A program made the translations under genes and the position numbers. A stretch of DNA of 64,000 nucleotides, taken from contig JAJZDN010000001.1 in assembly GCA_021805985.1 (NCBI GenBank), positions 1 through 64,000 of the forward strand. Reading direction: 5' to 3'. This document shows, one piece after another, positions 17,560-27,020 of the stretch. Source of the DNA: Planctomycetota bacterium (GTDB lineage: Bacteria > Planctomycetota > Phycisphaerae > WQYP01). Every line of letters begins with the position of its first letter. The stretch's first letter is position 1. A model generated the notes under the pieces. It saw nothing but the letters and a program-made list of their open reading frames with translations, had not been told where the DNA came from and searched no databases.

Positions 17560-20496
17560 TTACAGTGGGTGCCATGGAACTTCAATGGCATTCAAACGGA
17601 ATTTCCCGGTGGTTCCCGTATCATGTCGGATCATCACGGTATTGTTGCCTGCCGCTAATTGCAAATGCACTTGTACGCTGGCCCAAAGATGCGACTTTCG
17701 CGCTGGGGGAATTTTAAGTGTTTTGTAAAATCGCCCGTTAATATAAATGTTCGCTGATTGCGTATCTAATATGGACGGATTGCTGACTTGAAATACTGCA
17801 TGATATTTACCCATCCGTCTTCGGCGCAGATAAAATGTCGCCGCCATTGCGATCGTATCAAGTCCCGCGACCCATGAATCTCCCTTATCGTTATTGTTTA
17901 TGACCGGACGATCGTGGGGAGTTGGTCCGGAAAGCGACGCCTGATCTGCCCTGAATACCTCAGCACGCTTCGTGACATTCTTTGTCCCATTGAGGATCAC
18001 CTCTATCCGGGGTCCGCAGGGAATTTTGATCAGCGTCACAGGCCCCGCCACATCGATATCCGTGACCCAACTGACAACGGCCAGGGCGAGTTGCGTCCGT
18101 TGGTCCACTTCGTGAATTGGCGAACCATTTACGGTTACACTCGTGGCCCCGTTGCCGTGGACGCGTAGAATGAAATGTTTAACCGAAGACTGATACGTTC
18201 CCGAACTTGGGCTTACGGTTACGACGGTACGCTGCCCATCGGCTTTCGCCGTGATTTGCTGGCGGTGAAATTCGTTTTTTTCGTATCCGTAAGTTGTTCC
18301 ATCATCATCATAAAATAGCCCGGACGTGGCTGCCGATGTTGGGTGAATATCAATGTAGGCCATTTCGGGTGCGGCCGTGTGAATGGCCCGTACCGGCTCC
18401 ACGGCGGGAATAATAGCGCCTTGCTTGATAAAAAGTGGCCAGTCCATCCAGGAATCGGTGTTCAGGGTGTAATTAATCCATTGGCCGCCGGGATATCGAT
18501 CACCTCGGAAGTAATCCGTCCATTCGCCGGCGGGAAGGTAAATCCGGCGCGCGGTGGATTGATCCTTCTGATTTCCCAGCTTTTCCAGCACTGGCGCACA
18601 TAGAATCCAGTCGCCAAACATCCATTGATCCACCATGGATATGACGTTTGGGTCATGGGGATAATCGAAGGTTAATGGCCGCACGATGCCCACACCGGTT
18701 TGCACGCATGCAGCATGTTCCAGAGCGTAGGTATAGAAAAACCATGTGTAGCGTTGACGAATGGCTTGTTTGACCGTTTCACAGGCCTGATCCCCAAACA
18801 CCCACGGCTGCCGACGCTCGCCGTTCGTGCAATGGGTTCGTAGTGTGGGGCACACTGCGGTGAATTGAAACCAGCGCGTGTAGACTTCCGCCGTGGGGTG
18901 CCCGTTAAATCCGCCGGTATCCTGGGCCCATCGCATCTGCCCCATGGTGATGGTATTAATCATCGCAAGGGTCTGTTCCTGCATGACATGAAATCCCGTG
19001 GATATATCCCCCGACCATGTGGCGTATGCATAGCGCTGGGAGCCGAGATAAAAATTGCGATTAATGGACCATACTCGCTTATTGGGCCGAACCCCTCTTT
19101 GTCCGTCATACAGCGACTGCTGCATGTGCAAAAACTGAAAATTGCCGGTATTTCCCTGATCGGCTTCGTCGTTCCAGAATCCCGCAATTCCCTGCTCCAT
19201 GCATTGATGAACCCACGTGGCATGCCAGTACCATTGTCGGCATACGGGTTTGTAAAAATCCAGATCCAGGGACATTAACTCGGAAAAATAATCCGCGAAC
19301 GGTTTTTCCCCGGGCAGGAAAATACCGAGTTTTTTTGCTGATGCGCCCTGTGTGGTCATCGGCTCAAGTTTGCCTTTCACTGTACTGATGATAATCCGCG
19401 GTTTCATAATGCCGGTAATTTTGCACTCCAAATTCCGCGTCCAGTTAACCAGTGCATCCGGGTTTTCGTGGGGAAGCAAGGCCTGTGAATATTTAACCGG
19501 ATTCCATCGGAACTCGCCAAAATGGCTGGTGCCCCAGTCCTTCCAGTCAAAGTCAAGGGTGAAGTTATCAATCGGAATATCCCTGGCGCGGTAGGTTTCC
19601 AGATAGTGCCGCAGTAAATTTTGGTCCGTGCCCCATTGCGAGTTGGTAAATCCATAGGCCCACTTGGGAAACAGTGGCATTTTTCCTGAAGTCATGGCCA
19701 AACTTTGGAAGATGGTTTTCGGCGGTCCAACAAAGATGAAAACTGTCAGACTGTTGGGACGAAAATAGTTGCGGCCATAGTCTTCCGGTTTTGGATTGCC
19801 ATAATAAAAGCTGATTTCGTCATCATTAATGTGGAAATATCCACCGTCAGAGTCCACAAGAATGCCGTAGCCAGATGTGGTCCAGGCAAAGGGCGCCCCG
19901 CCGCCGCCCTCGGCCGAGGCTTCAACTTTGTAGGTTCCGTTTGGCACGCCTTGGCCATTTTTAAGCACCGGGACTTTGTGTTTGGTCCACTCGGCGGAAT
20001 TATGAATACCATAAAAATTCGCTTTTTTATCGCGGCCGAAAGCCACACCGGTGGCACCCTGATTTTGGGGATCGACCAGCATTCTTTGCTTTCCGGTTTG
20101 GCTTAACAGGATATTGCCGACGCTATCAAAAAGGGTAATTTGTGACGAGTCACGGTGGACCAGCAACTCAAATTCCGTTGTTTTTAAGCGAATTCTATGC
20201 GTGTCTGTTTCTATCGAAGCCTTTGGGTCACCTGGAAATGTTGCGCCGGGATCCAATACCGGTGTGTGCGGATCACGTAGCCCCTTGGCCAGCAGGTCCA
20301 GACGCAGAATACTGGACGACAACGCTTTAGCGTGCAATACATCCTCGCCTATGGATAGCTGGAAGGAATCTTCCCGGCGGTGAATCTTCCCCGGTTGGTT
20401 GGCCGGAGAAGCTGCCTGCAGTGATTCACTGCCGACAAGCGCAACTGTTAATGCGGCCGTTGAGGACGCCCGAAGAAAATCACGTCTGTTGTTCAT
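17560..20496 (-). CDS. GH31 alpha-glycosidase (alpha-xylosidase/alpha-glucosidase) with C-terminal carbohydrate-binding-like domain
   Basis: 978 residues. A twin-arginine signal (NNRRDFLRASS) starts it. The GH31 barrel spans about 255-640: FTLDFDWKDWG, the nucleophile in GFWNDEADQG (Asp443), the proton-donor motif ATWSGD (Asp497) and QDTGGF. Beta-sandwich domains follow (DDDGTTYGYE). The last ~140 residues form a jelly-roll module (SANIYINGRFYKTLKI, NNTVMIRHDTG) like CBM35/CBM6. GH31 includes alpha-xylosidases that strip xylose from xyloglucan; the GH74 and XylR neighbours favour that (inference). It is last in a three-gene operon, 15 bp after the GH3 gene. Confidence 0.92.
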   Translation of the reverse strand: MNNRRDFLRASSTAALTVALVGSESLQAASPANQPGKIHRREDSFQLSIGEDVLHAKALSSSILRLDLLAKGLRDPHTPVLDPGATFPGDPKASIETDTHRIRLKTTEFELLVHRDSSQITLFDSVGNILLSQTGKQRMLVDPQNQGATGVAFGRDKKANFYGIHNSAEWTKHKVPVLKNGQGVPNGTYKVEASAEGGGGAPFAWTTSGYGILVDSDGGYFHINDDEISFYYGNPKPEDYGRNYFRPNSLTVFIFVGPPKTIFQSLAMTSGKMPLFPKWAYGFTNSQWGTDQNLLRHYLETYRARDIPIDNFTLDFDWKDWGTSHFGEFRWNPVKYSQALLPHENPDALVNWTRNLECKITGIMKPRIIISTVKGKLEPMTTQGASAKKLGIFLPGEKPFADYFSELMSLDLDFYKPVCRQWYWHATWVHQCMEQGIAGFWNDEADQGNTGNFQFLHMQQSLYDGQRGVRPNKRVWSINRNFYLGSQRYAYATWSGDISTGFHVMQEQTLAMINTITMGQMRWAQDTGGFNGHPTAEVYTRWFQFTAVCPTLRTHCTNGERRQPWVFGDQACETVKQAIRQRYTWFFYTYALEHAACVQTGVGIVRPLTFDYPHDPNVISMVDQWMFGDWILCAPVLEKLGNQKDQSTARRIYLPAGEWTDYFRGDRYPGGQWINYTLNTDSWMDWPLFIKQGAIIPAVEPVRAIHTAAPEMAYIDIHPTSAATSGLFYDDDGTTYGYEKNEFHRQQITAKADGQRTVVTVSPSSGTYQSSVKHFILRVHGNGATSVTVNGSPIHEVDQRTQLALAVVSWVTDIDVAGPVTLIKIPCGPRIEVILNGTKNVTKRAEVFRADQASLSGPTPHDRPVINNNDKGDSWVAGLDTIAMAATFYLRRRRMGKYHAVFQVSNPSILDTQSANIYINGRFYKTLKIPPARKSHLWASVQVHLQLAAGNNTVMIRHDTGTTGKFRLNAIEVPWHPL

Positions 20497-20511
20497 GGGT
20501 GAGGTAAACTC

Positions 20512-22893
20512 CTAATGATGGCGCAGCGGGCCATGGTATGAAAGCGATGTTGCCACAGTGGTCACAGAACGCTTTCCGGTTCGTACAGGCGATGATGGGC
20601 GGGCCAAAGTGAAGTCCGCCGGTTGACCTGAAATGGAGTTCGAGGAAATCCAGATTTCAAAATGACTCGGCTCAACCAGCCATCTGCCTCCCGCAGTATA
20701 GTATCCAAAGTCATGGGCACCAAGGGCAAAGCTGACACTACGGCTTTGCCCCGGGGAAAGTTGCACGTGGCGGAATCCCTTCAACTCTCTGACCGGTCGG
20801 CACCCTGCGCTAAAGTACAGACCTCTGATATAGAGCTCAACGGTTGCAATGCCCGGTACATGACCGATATTTGTCACCCGGGCGCTGGCGATGACAGGCT
20901 TGGTGCCGGCTGACCGTATAACGTTCAGGTGGACCGATCCGATATGGAATTTTGTGTAAGATAAACCGTAGCCGAAGGGAAATTCCGCCTTCCGGGTTCC
21001 ATCAATATATTTTCCCAAGGTTGGGCGACCGGTGTTCAGGTGGTCGTAAAAGACCGGAATTTGCCCAATCGAACGCGGGAAGTCCATCGTCAGCCGGCCG
21101 CTGGGATCATATTTGCCCAAGAGGACCGCAGTAACAGCGGGGGCGGTCTGCGTGCCTAACTGCCAGCACTCAAGAACTGCCGCTGACGACCGTACCACGT
21201 GGGGAATTGTCAGTGGCCGTCCGTTAAATAGCAGTGTGACTACAGGTTTGCCGCTGGCCGCTACCATGTTGAACAATTTTTGCTCTTTCTTCGGCAGGCC
21301 AATCCGCTTTCGGCTGGTGTTTTCACCGGTCATGCTGGACGTTTCACCAACCGCCAACAGCACCAGATCAGCGCTCCTGGCTGCCGCTGCCGCTTGCCGA
21401 AATCCTTTTCCTGACATACCGGTTTTGACAATGGACCATGTAACGTTTCCTCCCAAGGCCTTGCGCAGGCACTGCGACAGGGAGGTCATGTGATGCACGC
21501 CGCCCAAGTCATGCCAACACCCCAAAAATTGGCTGCGCGTATTGACAAAAGGTCCAATGAGGGCAATATCCCGCGGTGGATGAAGCAGCGGCAGGATATT
21601 ATGTGAATTTTTGAGAAGCACGCATGAACGTTCCGCCGCTTGGAAAGCCAGTTGCAGCGATGCGGGTTTAAGAAATGCGTGTCTCCAGCGTGTCATGCTG
21701 AAGTACGGATGTTCAAACAGTCCGCTTGCAAATTTGACAGCCAGCACCCGACGCACCGCAGCATTGACTTCTGCAATCGATACTTTGCCTTCGCGAACCT
21801 GTCTTGCCAAGGTTGTATATGTATGACTGAACATCTCCATATCCACGCCGGCAAATAAAGCTCTTCGGGCGGCGTCCGCGGGAGTGCGTGCGTAGCCCCA
21901 GTTGACCAGTTGGCCCACGCCTCCCCAGTCGCTGACGACCAATCCCCGAAAGCCCAGTTGCGTGCGAAGAACATGATGCAGCGTGTAGCGATCCGCCGTG
22001 GCTGGAATGCCTCCGATCGAATTAAATGCACTCATGACCGTGGCGGCGCCGGCGTTAATTCCAGCGCGGAAGGCGGGGATATGATAATTCCACAATGTAA
22101 ATCGCGTAAGTTCCGCCTGATTGTAATCTCTTCCTCCCTGAACTGAACCATATCCGATATAATGCTTCAAACACGATATCACATGATCACGCGTCCCTAG
22201 TGCGGTGCCCTGAAATCCGCGCACTGCGGCAGCGGTAAATAATGAATCAAGGTAGGGGTCTTCTCCGAAGCCTTCTGCCACGCGACCCCAGCGCGGGTCG
22301 TGTGAAATATTAACCATAGGAGCAAAAACCCAGTCGATTCCCGCCGCAGTGGCCTCCCGTGCGGCTACGGTCTGGCATTGTTGTACCATACTTGGAGACC
22401 AGGAGCAGGACATCGCCAATGGGACCGGAAAAATTGTTTTGCACCCGTGAACAACATCCTCACCGAACAGCAGCGGGATTCCCAGCCGCGTATCTGATAC
22501 CGCCATGCGTTGGGCGGCGTTCTCTCGAAGCAGCCTGTACTTCCAAAATGCCGCTCCGGTCAAATGAGCCGGCGCGGGAACGCCCAGAAAAGATGATACA
22601 TCGCCGGATTTGATGGCTGGTGCGAGGGCTGGAAGATGCTGTGTTCCCCAGTACACTTGCATTAATTGTCCCACCTTCTGGCGCAGGGTCATACGCGAAA
22701 GTAACTCAGAGACTCTTTGGCCGATGGGCTTCGCGGCGTTTAACCAGGGGCGTTGGCCTAGGATGGGAAATATTTTCCCATCCGCGTGGGTCAAAGCGGG
22801 CGAGAGCATAATTGAACCAGCAGCCAGGGCCGCGGGCGCTAGTGACCGGCGGCAATTCTGTAAAAACCAGACTATCTTTTTTTTCATAATCAC
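20512..22893 (-). CDS. Glycoside hydrolase family 3 beta-glucosidase-like enzyme
   Basis: 793 residues: signal peptide with a hydrophobic core (ALAAGSIMLSPALTHA), then the GH3 barrel with NISHDPRWGRVAEGFGEDPYL and the nucleophile in VVSDWGG (Asp322). The second domain contains the acid/base loop region VGETSSMTGENTSRKRIGLP, and the end carries the fibronectin-III-like FPFGYGLSYTKF. Its GTG start at 22893 overlaps the upstream TGA by 4 bp (GTGA), with AGAGGG 5 bp before it, so translation is probably coupled; ATG 22887 is the alternative. Likely removes glucose from oligosaccharides exposed by the GH31 enzyme. Confidence 0.93.
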   Translation of the reverse strand: MIMKKKIVWFLQNCRRSLAPAALAAGSIMLSPALTHADGKIFPILGQRPWLNAAKPIGQRVSELLSRMTLRQKVGQLMQVYWGTQHLPALAPAIKSGDVSSFLGVPAPAHLTGAAFWKYRLLRENAAQRMAVSDTRLGIPLLFGEDVVHGCKTIFPVPLAMSCSWSPSMVQQCQTVAAREATAAGIDWVFAPMVNISHDPRWGRVAEGFGEDPYLDSLFTAAAVRGFQGTALGTRDHVISCLKHYIGYGSVQGGRDYNQAELTRFTLWNYHIPAFRAGINAGAATVMSAFNSIGGIPATADRYTLHHVLRTQLGFRGLVVSDWGGVGQLVNWGYARTPADAARRALFAGVDMEMFSHTYTTLARQVREGKVSIAEVNAAVRRVLAVKFASGLFEHPYFSMTRWRHAFLKPASLQLAFQAAERSCVLLKNSHNILPLLHPPRDIALIGPFVNTRSQFLGCWHDLGGVHHMTSLSQCLRKALGGNVTWSIVKTGMSGKGFRQAAAAARSADLVLLAVGETSSMTGENTSRKRIGLPKKEQKLFNMVAASGKPVVTLLFNGRPLTIPHVVRSSAAVLECWQLGTQTAPAVTAVLLGKYDPSGRLTMDFPRSIGQIPVFYDHLNTGRPTLGKYIDGTRKAEFPFGYGLSYTKFHIGSVHLNVIRSAGTKPVIASARVTNIGHVPGIATVELYIRGLYFSAGCRPVRELKGFRHVQLSPGQSRSVSFALGAHDFGYYTAGGRWLVEPSHFEIWISSNSISGQPADFTLARPSSPVRTGKRSVTTVATSLSYHGPLRHH

Positions 22894-24539
22894 TGTATCC
22901 CTCTAATTCGTCGCCGCAGTTGCCATACTCCCAGCATTCCCACACTCAACAGGGCAATCGTCGCGGGTTCTGGAGTCACGGTAACATCGACAAAGGATGC
23001 GGTGGAGATGCTGCTGGTATCGTGAGAACTCACGGCCAGCCCGGCAAGGAAGCTTGAATCTGTGAAGTTTAGTGCGGCCACCGAGCCTATTTCGATCCAG
23101 TCTAAAGCACCGCCTTGCGGTGCCGCGGTTGAATAATATCCGGTGAACGTGCTTCCCGTTTTCACCAGACGCATCCAGATTGTGCCACTTACCGCGACAC
23201 TTCCGATTTCGATAGCGTTGGCACCGGCGGTCGTACGAGCCTGCATTTGCACACCATTGCCGGGGGTTAATTCCATCGCTACAAACTGTGCGTCTGCCGC
23301 CGCCGAATCGCGGAACATGACGCCAGCCTTCGCCCAGGGATCCGTGTTCTGTTGCGAAGCAACCTGTGCCGTGATGGCACCGTTGCCCGTCAGGGGACGG
23401 GAAGCGAAATTGAATTGATCGGAAGAATTCCATATATCTGAGCCACTTCCAAAGAGCGTATAGACTCCCTTGGAATAACTGCCCGCGCCCGGAATCGTTG
23501 GAGAGCCTATAGTCGCATCTGACCATGCCCCCGGCAATGCTGCACGCCCCGTGCCCAGTGTATAGTTTAATACCTGCGACGCCCAATTGTAATTTTGGGG
23601 GGAATCATTAAGTGTGCCATCACTGTTATGTAAGGTATCGCTGTCCGCATCGCTCCAGTTCCAGGCAATGGCACCGACATTTTTTGCCGTAGTCGCCTGC
23701 AGGAATGGAGAAACGTTATAACCGCCAGCTGAGGTAGACCATCCGTATTCTCCCACGATCATTTTAACACCGGTGTTCTGAACACTGGCGAAGCTGCTCT
23801 CCATTCCCGCTGTTCCGGTTGAAAACCACGAATTGTAGGCGTGAAGATCAAACATCAGATTGTGCTGGGGATCATATTGCACCAAGGCCGAACCCTCATT
23901 GACCACAGGGGTCACACTTCCGGCTTCCTGGCCCCCGGGAATTACAATTTTTCCGGTAAAACCGGTTCCATTGCGAATGCTGTTTACCATGGTTTGCATA
24001 TCCGAAAGCCATTGGCTGCTTGCCGTTGGCGTATTCCATGCGTACGGCTCGTTCCACACCTCCAGCCAGACATTGGACTGCCCCGCGAACTGCCGGGCCA
24101 TGGCACCAAGCTGGCTGTTATAGGAATTCCAATACGACGTCTGTGACGGCGTCACGCCCAGAATCTGCGAGCCGGCCCATGTAAAAGGACAAAGAATGGT
24201 GGTATCGCCCGCGGCAGAGTTCTGATTTACAATGCTTCGCAGGCCATGCAGATAACTTCCATCAGCCTGGACGGTATTGGTTCCCATGGGAACTACGTCA
24301 AAATTTGGAATATCTTCCCGAATAATATTGATTCCCCACGCGGACATTCCTGCAGCGCTGTTGCCGCCGTAAACATCCCACGCATTGGCTCCCCGGTATC
24401 CCCCTGTGCTGGTTGATGCGCCGGGGATGCTAGCGGTCGTGGCGTGGGCTATAGCGGGCACTGTCAGCACCACGCATGAAGTAATTACAGCTGCTCTGAG
24501 TATAGACAAGGTCTCTATCTGAAGCTTACTGGATGTCAT
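22890..24539 (-). CDS. GH5-like cellulase-fold hydrolase with LamG/DUF1349-like domain and PEP-CTERM anchor
   Basis: First gene of the minus-strand operon. After a signal peptide (hydrophobic 14-32) residues ~45-330 form a clan GH-A barrel: acid/base Glu164 in EVWNEPYAW and nucleophile Glu264 in MIVGEYGWS. Residues ~345-515 look like a concanavalin-type domain (NTDPWAKAGVMFRDS, FTGYYSTAAPQG). The C-terminus TPEPATIALLSVGMLGVW plus an Arg cluster is a PEP-CTERM sorting signal, so the enzyme should be processed by an exosortase and kept at the surface. The exosortase is not in the window. GH5 is likely but a related GH-A family cannot be excluded. Codon 1 is ATG 24539. Confidence 0.8.
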   Translation of the reverse strand: MTSSKLQIETLSILRAAVITSCVVLTVPAIAHATTASIPGASTSTGGYRGANAWDVYGGNSAAGMSAWGINIIREDIPNFDVVPMGTNTVQADGSYLHGLRSIVNQNSAAGDTTILCPFTWAGSQILGVTPSQTSYWNSYNSQLGAMARQFAGQSNVWLEVWNEPYAWNTPTASSQWLSDMQTMVNSIRNGTGFTGKIVIPGGQEAGSVTPVVNEGSALVQYDPQHNLMFDLHAYNSWFSTGTAGMESSFASVQNTGVKMIVGEYGWSTSAGGYNVSPFLQATTAKNVGAIAWNWSDADSDTLHNSDGTLNDSPQNYNWASQVLNYTLGTGRAALPGAWSDATIGSPTIPGAGSYSKGVYTLFGSGSDIWNSSDQFNFASRPLTGNGAITAQVASQQNTDPWAKAGVMFRDSAAADAQFVAMELTPGNGVQMQARTTAGANAIEIGSVAVSGTIWMRLVKTGSTFTGYYSTAAPQGGALDWIEIGSVAALNFTDSSFLAGLAVSSHDTSSISTASFVDVTVTPEPATIALLSVGMLGVWQLRRRIRGIQ

Positions 24540-24785
24540 AAAAATAATTCCTCGATGCCCACGGGCATTGTGCGAATTGAGAAACTTATGGTGGTGCCAC
24601 TACGCCGACGTGTCAGGTTTTTCTGATCTTCGACCCGCGCTTTAAATTGATCGCGGAAGCCAAACATCCGGCAACATTTTTGAACCACTGCGAACCATGA
24701 AGGCAGGTGATTTTCCTTTAAACAACGGGGCGGGATCATCATAAAATCGTTCTGAAACGTCAGTTTGCAGCCCTATTCAAAAACA

Positions 24786-24814
24786 GCGGTACCGCAGACA
24801 TGCTGCGGTACCGC
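24786..24814 (-). terminator. Rho-independent terminator
   Basis: Perfect 12-bp stem (GCGGTACCGCAG / CTGCGGTACCGC) with a 5-nt loop, followed on the minus strand by TGTTTTTG. It sits 16 bp after the stop of the frameshifted PEP-CTERM gene and isolates it from the GH5 operon. Confidence 0.85.
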
Positions 24815-24830
24815 CGTCGGTTTATCCGCG

Positions 24831-25585
24831 TTAATCTGTGATACGCTTGCGGCGTTTCAACAGCAATAACCCGCTGCCTGCGACTGCCAGCATCGCCAAT
24901 GTCGCCGGCTCCGGCACGGCGGCAGAGGTGAGATTGAAGTTATCGTACACTTCCGTGTAATCGTAACTGGCCTGATGTTGTACCACGCGTACCCCCACAT
25001 AGCTTGTTCCAGTGGGAACCGTAGCGCTATCATTGAAGGTTTCAAATGGATTGCCGACCGCAGCTCCCTGGCCTGAATTCAGGTTGGGAAGGTAAAAAGC
25101 TCCCGAGGAAGAAATCGGAGTGTAATTGGCCGCCGTATTGTTGCCGTAAAAGTCCAGATAAACCTGCGACGAATCATAGACATTCCCGGACAGCGCCCAC
25201 TGGAAACTCAGATTCAGCGCTTCGCCGGGCGTTACCGCCGCACGATCTACTGCGGAAGTCTGGAAAGTCCCGGTCATAATCTCCAGAGCGTTCCCGGTAC
25301 CGCCTCCGAGCTGGGCTACGGTCTGGCCGTTGTTGTCGGTACTTCCCGTCGGTCCGATGACGCCGTAATACGCATATTGATTGGCACCCGGATTAACGCT
25401 CAGTTGCCATCCCGGAACGTTTGTGTTGTCGGACGCGCCGTTCTGGTAGCAAATGTTGACCCTGCGTTGAAGCCGCCGTTGGTGAGCATGTTCGCCTGCG
25501 CCACCGGAACGCTTAACAGTCCAACCGTCATAACGCTGGAAGCCAGCAGTCCGATTGTATAACGTGAATAAGATTTGTTTTTCAT
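24831..25585 (-). pseudogene. PEP-CTERM surface protein gene with a frameshift
   Basis: The N-terminal frame (ATG 25585) gives a signal peptide ending SVPVAQA and then NMLTNGGFNAG, a start typical of PEP-CTERM beta-sandwich proteins. In the +1-shifted frame the text continues VNICYQNGASDNTNVPGW...GNALEIMTGTFQTSAVDR and ends with VPEPATLAMLAVAGSGLLL plus KRRKR. The shift falls around 25450-25465. Rejoined, it would be about 250 residues, a normal size. Either a recent inactivating indel or a sequencing error. A good terminator follows it. No catalytic motif; likely a structural or carbohydrate-binding surface protein. Confidence 0.75.
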
Positions 25586-25795
25586 TGTGGTATCTCCAGT
25601 AAATAGTGTTTCATTGTTTCGGCCAGAGCACGCATCAACGATGACGGATGGTGGCCTGTTAATATCATTCCCGCACCTGAATCGCTTTTGCCACGTGCGC
25701 GGGGATTCAGCGTGCAGATGTGTGTTCTCCCTTCGGACACTCCTTTCTGCAGTATTTTGAAAAGTTCTGCGTAATGACCAATCTATATTGGATCA

Positions 25796-26698
25796 CTATT
25801 GGACCAGCGGAATATGCGGCCAAAAATCGCGACGCGTAATGGTTCCCATTGGCCGCGATTCAACATGCCCGTCCCCGAAGACCAAATTGCAATCCATGTT
25901 ATTGTTATGGCGATATCTGAATCCGTGGAATGTCATCGGGCCGCTGTGATAGAAAATGTGAGCATACGTGTCATCGACATTGTAGGGCGCGATCGCACTG
26001 GAACTGTAGGTCCATGGATAGGGTGAGTAGGATATAGAGTTGTTGGGGCCATCCGCGACCATGTAATCCTGCCAGGATTGTACAATGGCCCAGTTATCCA
26101 GCTGCATTTCAATTGGATCGGCCTGCCAGTTGGCATCGTATGCCAGCTGTGCATCCCAGGCGATGGCAGTCTGGTTGATGTTCTTAACCGTTGAAAACCT
26201 GACCGGCGGCGTGTATTGAGACCACCATGGATTAAACGTTTGGCCTGACCAATACCCAAAATCACCATCTTCGCCACTGAAGATGCGAGGATTTCCAGTG
26301 TATTGGTCGGTCCCTGCCGGAGCTAATGGTGCGCCGGGGTCCATAAATACGTTGCTATCAGTCACTTGGCCGATGTTGGTCCCGGTCATGGTCGGCTGCA
26401 CCCCCATTTCGATGCTCAGTTGTTGCGTCCAATCCCGAGCGACCCAGTTGATGGTATTGGCGTAGCCGAATCCAAATGGGACGAAATCCTTGTTTTCCTC
26501 CGTATAGGTGACCAGCGTCAGGCCGATTTGCCGGAGGTTGGATTCACAGGCCACGGAATTGGCCAAATCCTTCGCCCTTGCCAGCGCCGGCAATAACAGG
26601 GCGATCAGCAATGCGATAATCGAGATTACCACCAGTAATTCGATTAACGTAAAACCTCGCCCCGTCCCAATGCGTGAGATGACTTGCTTGCCAGACAT
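25796..26698 (-). CDS. Prepilin-type N-terminal methylation protein, H-X-DG (DUF1559-like) family
   Basis: 300 residues. The N-terminus [32 protein letters not shown] (first 20 residues of that run are diagnostic) is a type IV pilin/pseudopilin leader, cut before Phe by a prepilin peptidase. The C-terminal region has [20 protein letters not shown], a variant of the H-X9-DG motif of Planctomycete and Lentisphaera pseudopilin-like proteins (11 residues lie between His and Asp here). ATG 26698 has GGAGG 7 bp upstream. Its putative promoter carries candidate XylR site 1, tying a surface pseudopilin to polysaccharide use (inference). Confidence 0.9.
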   Translation of the reverse strand: MSGKQVISRIGTGRGFTLIELLVVISIIALLIALLLPALARAKDLANSVACESNLRQIGLTLVTYTEENKDFVPFGFGYANTINWVARDWTQQLSIEMGVQPTMTGTNIGQVTDSNVFMDPGAPLAPAGTDQYTGNPRIFSGEDGDFGYWSGQTFNPWWSQYTPPVRFSTVKNINQTAIAWDAQLAYDANWQADPIEMQLDNWAIVQSWQDYMVADGPNNSISYSPYPWTYSSSAIAPYNVDDTYAHIFYHSGPMTFHGFRYRHNNNMDCNLVFGDGHVESRPMGTITRRDFWPHIPLVQ

Positions 26699-26789
26699 AA
26701 TAAAGCCTCCAAAAAGGACCATCTAATACTATCTCACCGGATGCTTCTTGCGGCAGAACGTGGTTGGCCGCATGCATCTAACGATCTAA

Positions 26790-26795
26790 ACTATA
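26790..26795 (-). promoter_or_regulatory. -10 hexamer for the prepilin gene
   Basis: TATAGT on the minus strand, exactly 17 bp from the edge of operator site 1. The -35 position matches poorly, as expected for an activator-dependent promoter. Confidence 0.45.
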
Positions 26796-26812
26796 CACGG
26801 GCTGGTTTGATC

Positions 26813-26847
26813 TTTGGCGTCAAAAATGTTGTTGCTTTGCGCATAGC
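26813..26847 (-). promoter_or_regulatory. Candidate XylR operator, site 1
   Basis: This 35-bp segment is identical at 28 of 35 positions to 30958-30992. The shared core is CAAAAATG-N-TGTTG (20-nt limit respected) with flanking TNGCG half-sites 22 bp apart, a spacing typical of AraC-family proteins. It lies 17 bp upstream of a -10 hexamer. Binding by the adjacent regulator is inference. Confidence 0.6.
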
Positions 26848-27020
26848 TGCAAAGCACGTTTAAAAAGGACCGTGACGTGGAAAAGCCGCGGTATTCAGCC
26901 ATAAAGGCGTTGGTATTGACCCCTCAAAATCGGGCGATCAGTGCTGATTTTAAGTCCGGAAAGTCATGCCGCATTGTCTCTTGAGGCGATAAACACGCTG
27001 GGATTCTGTATGATTGCTGG

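Larger units (their letters stand above)
26699..27020. other. Regulatory intergenic region between prepilin and XylR-type genes
   Basis: Holds candidate operator 1 (26813-26847), the minus-strand -10 at 26790-26795, and an 8-8-8 inverted repeat TGCTTTGC/GCAAAGCA around 26834-26857 overlapping the operator. The stretch 26880-27020 in front of the regulator shows no clear promoter. Confidence 0.5.
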
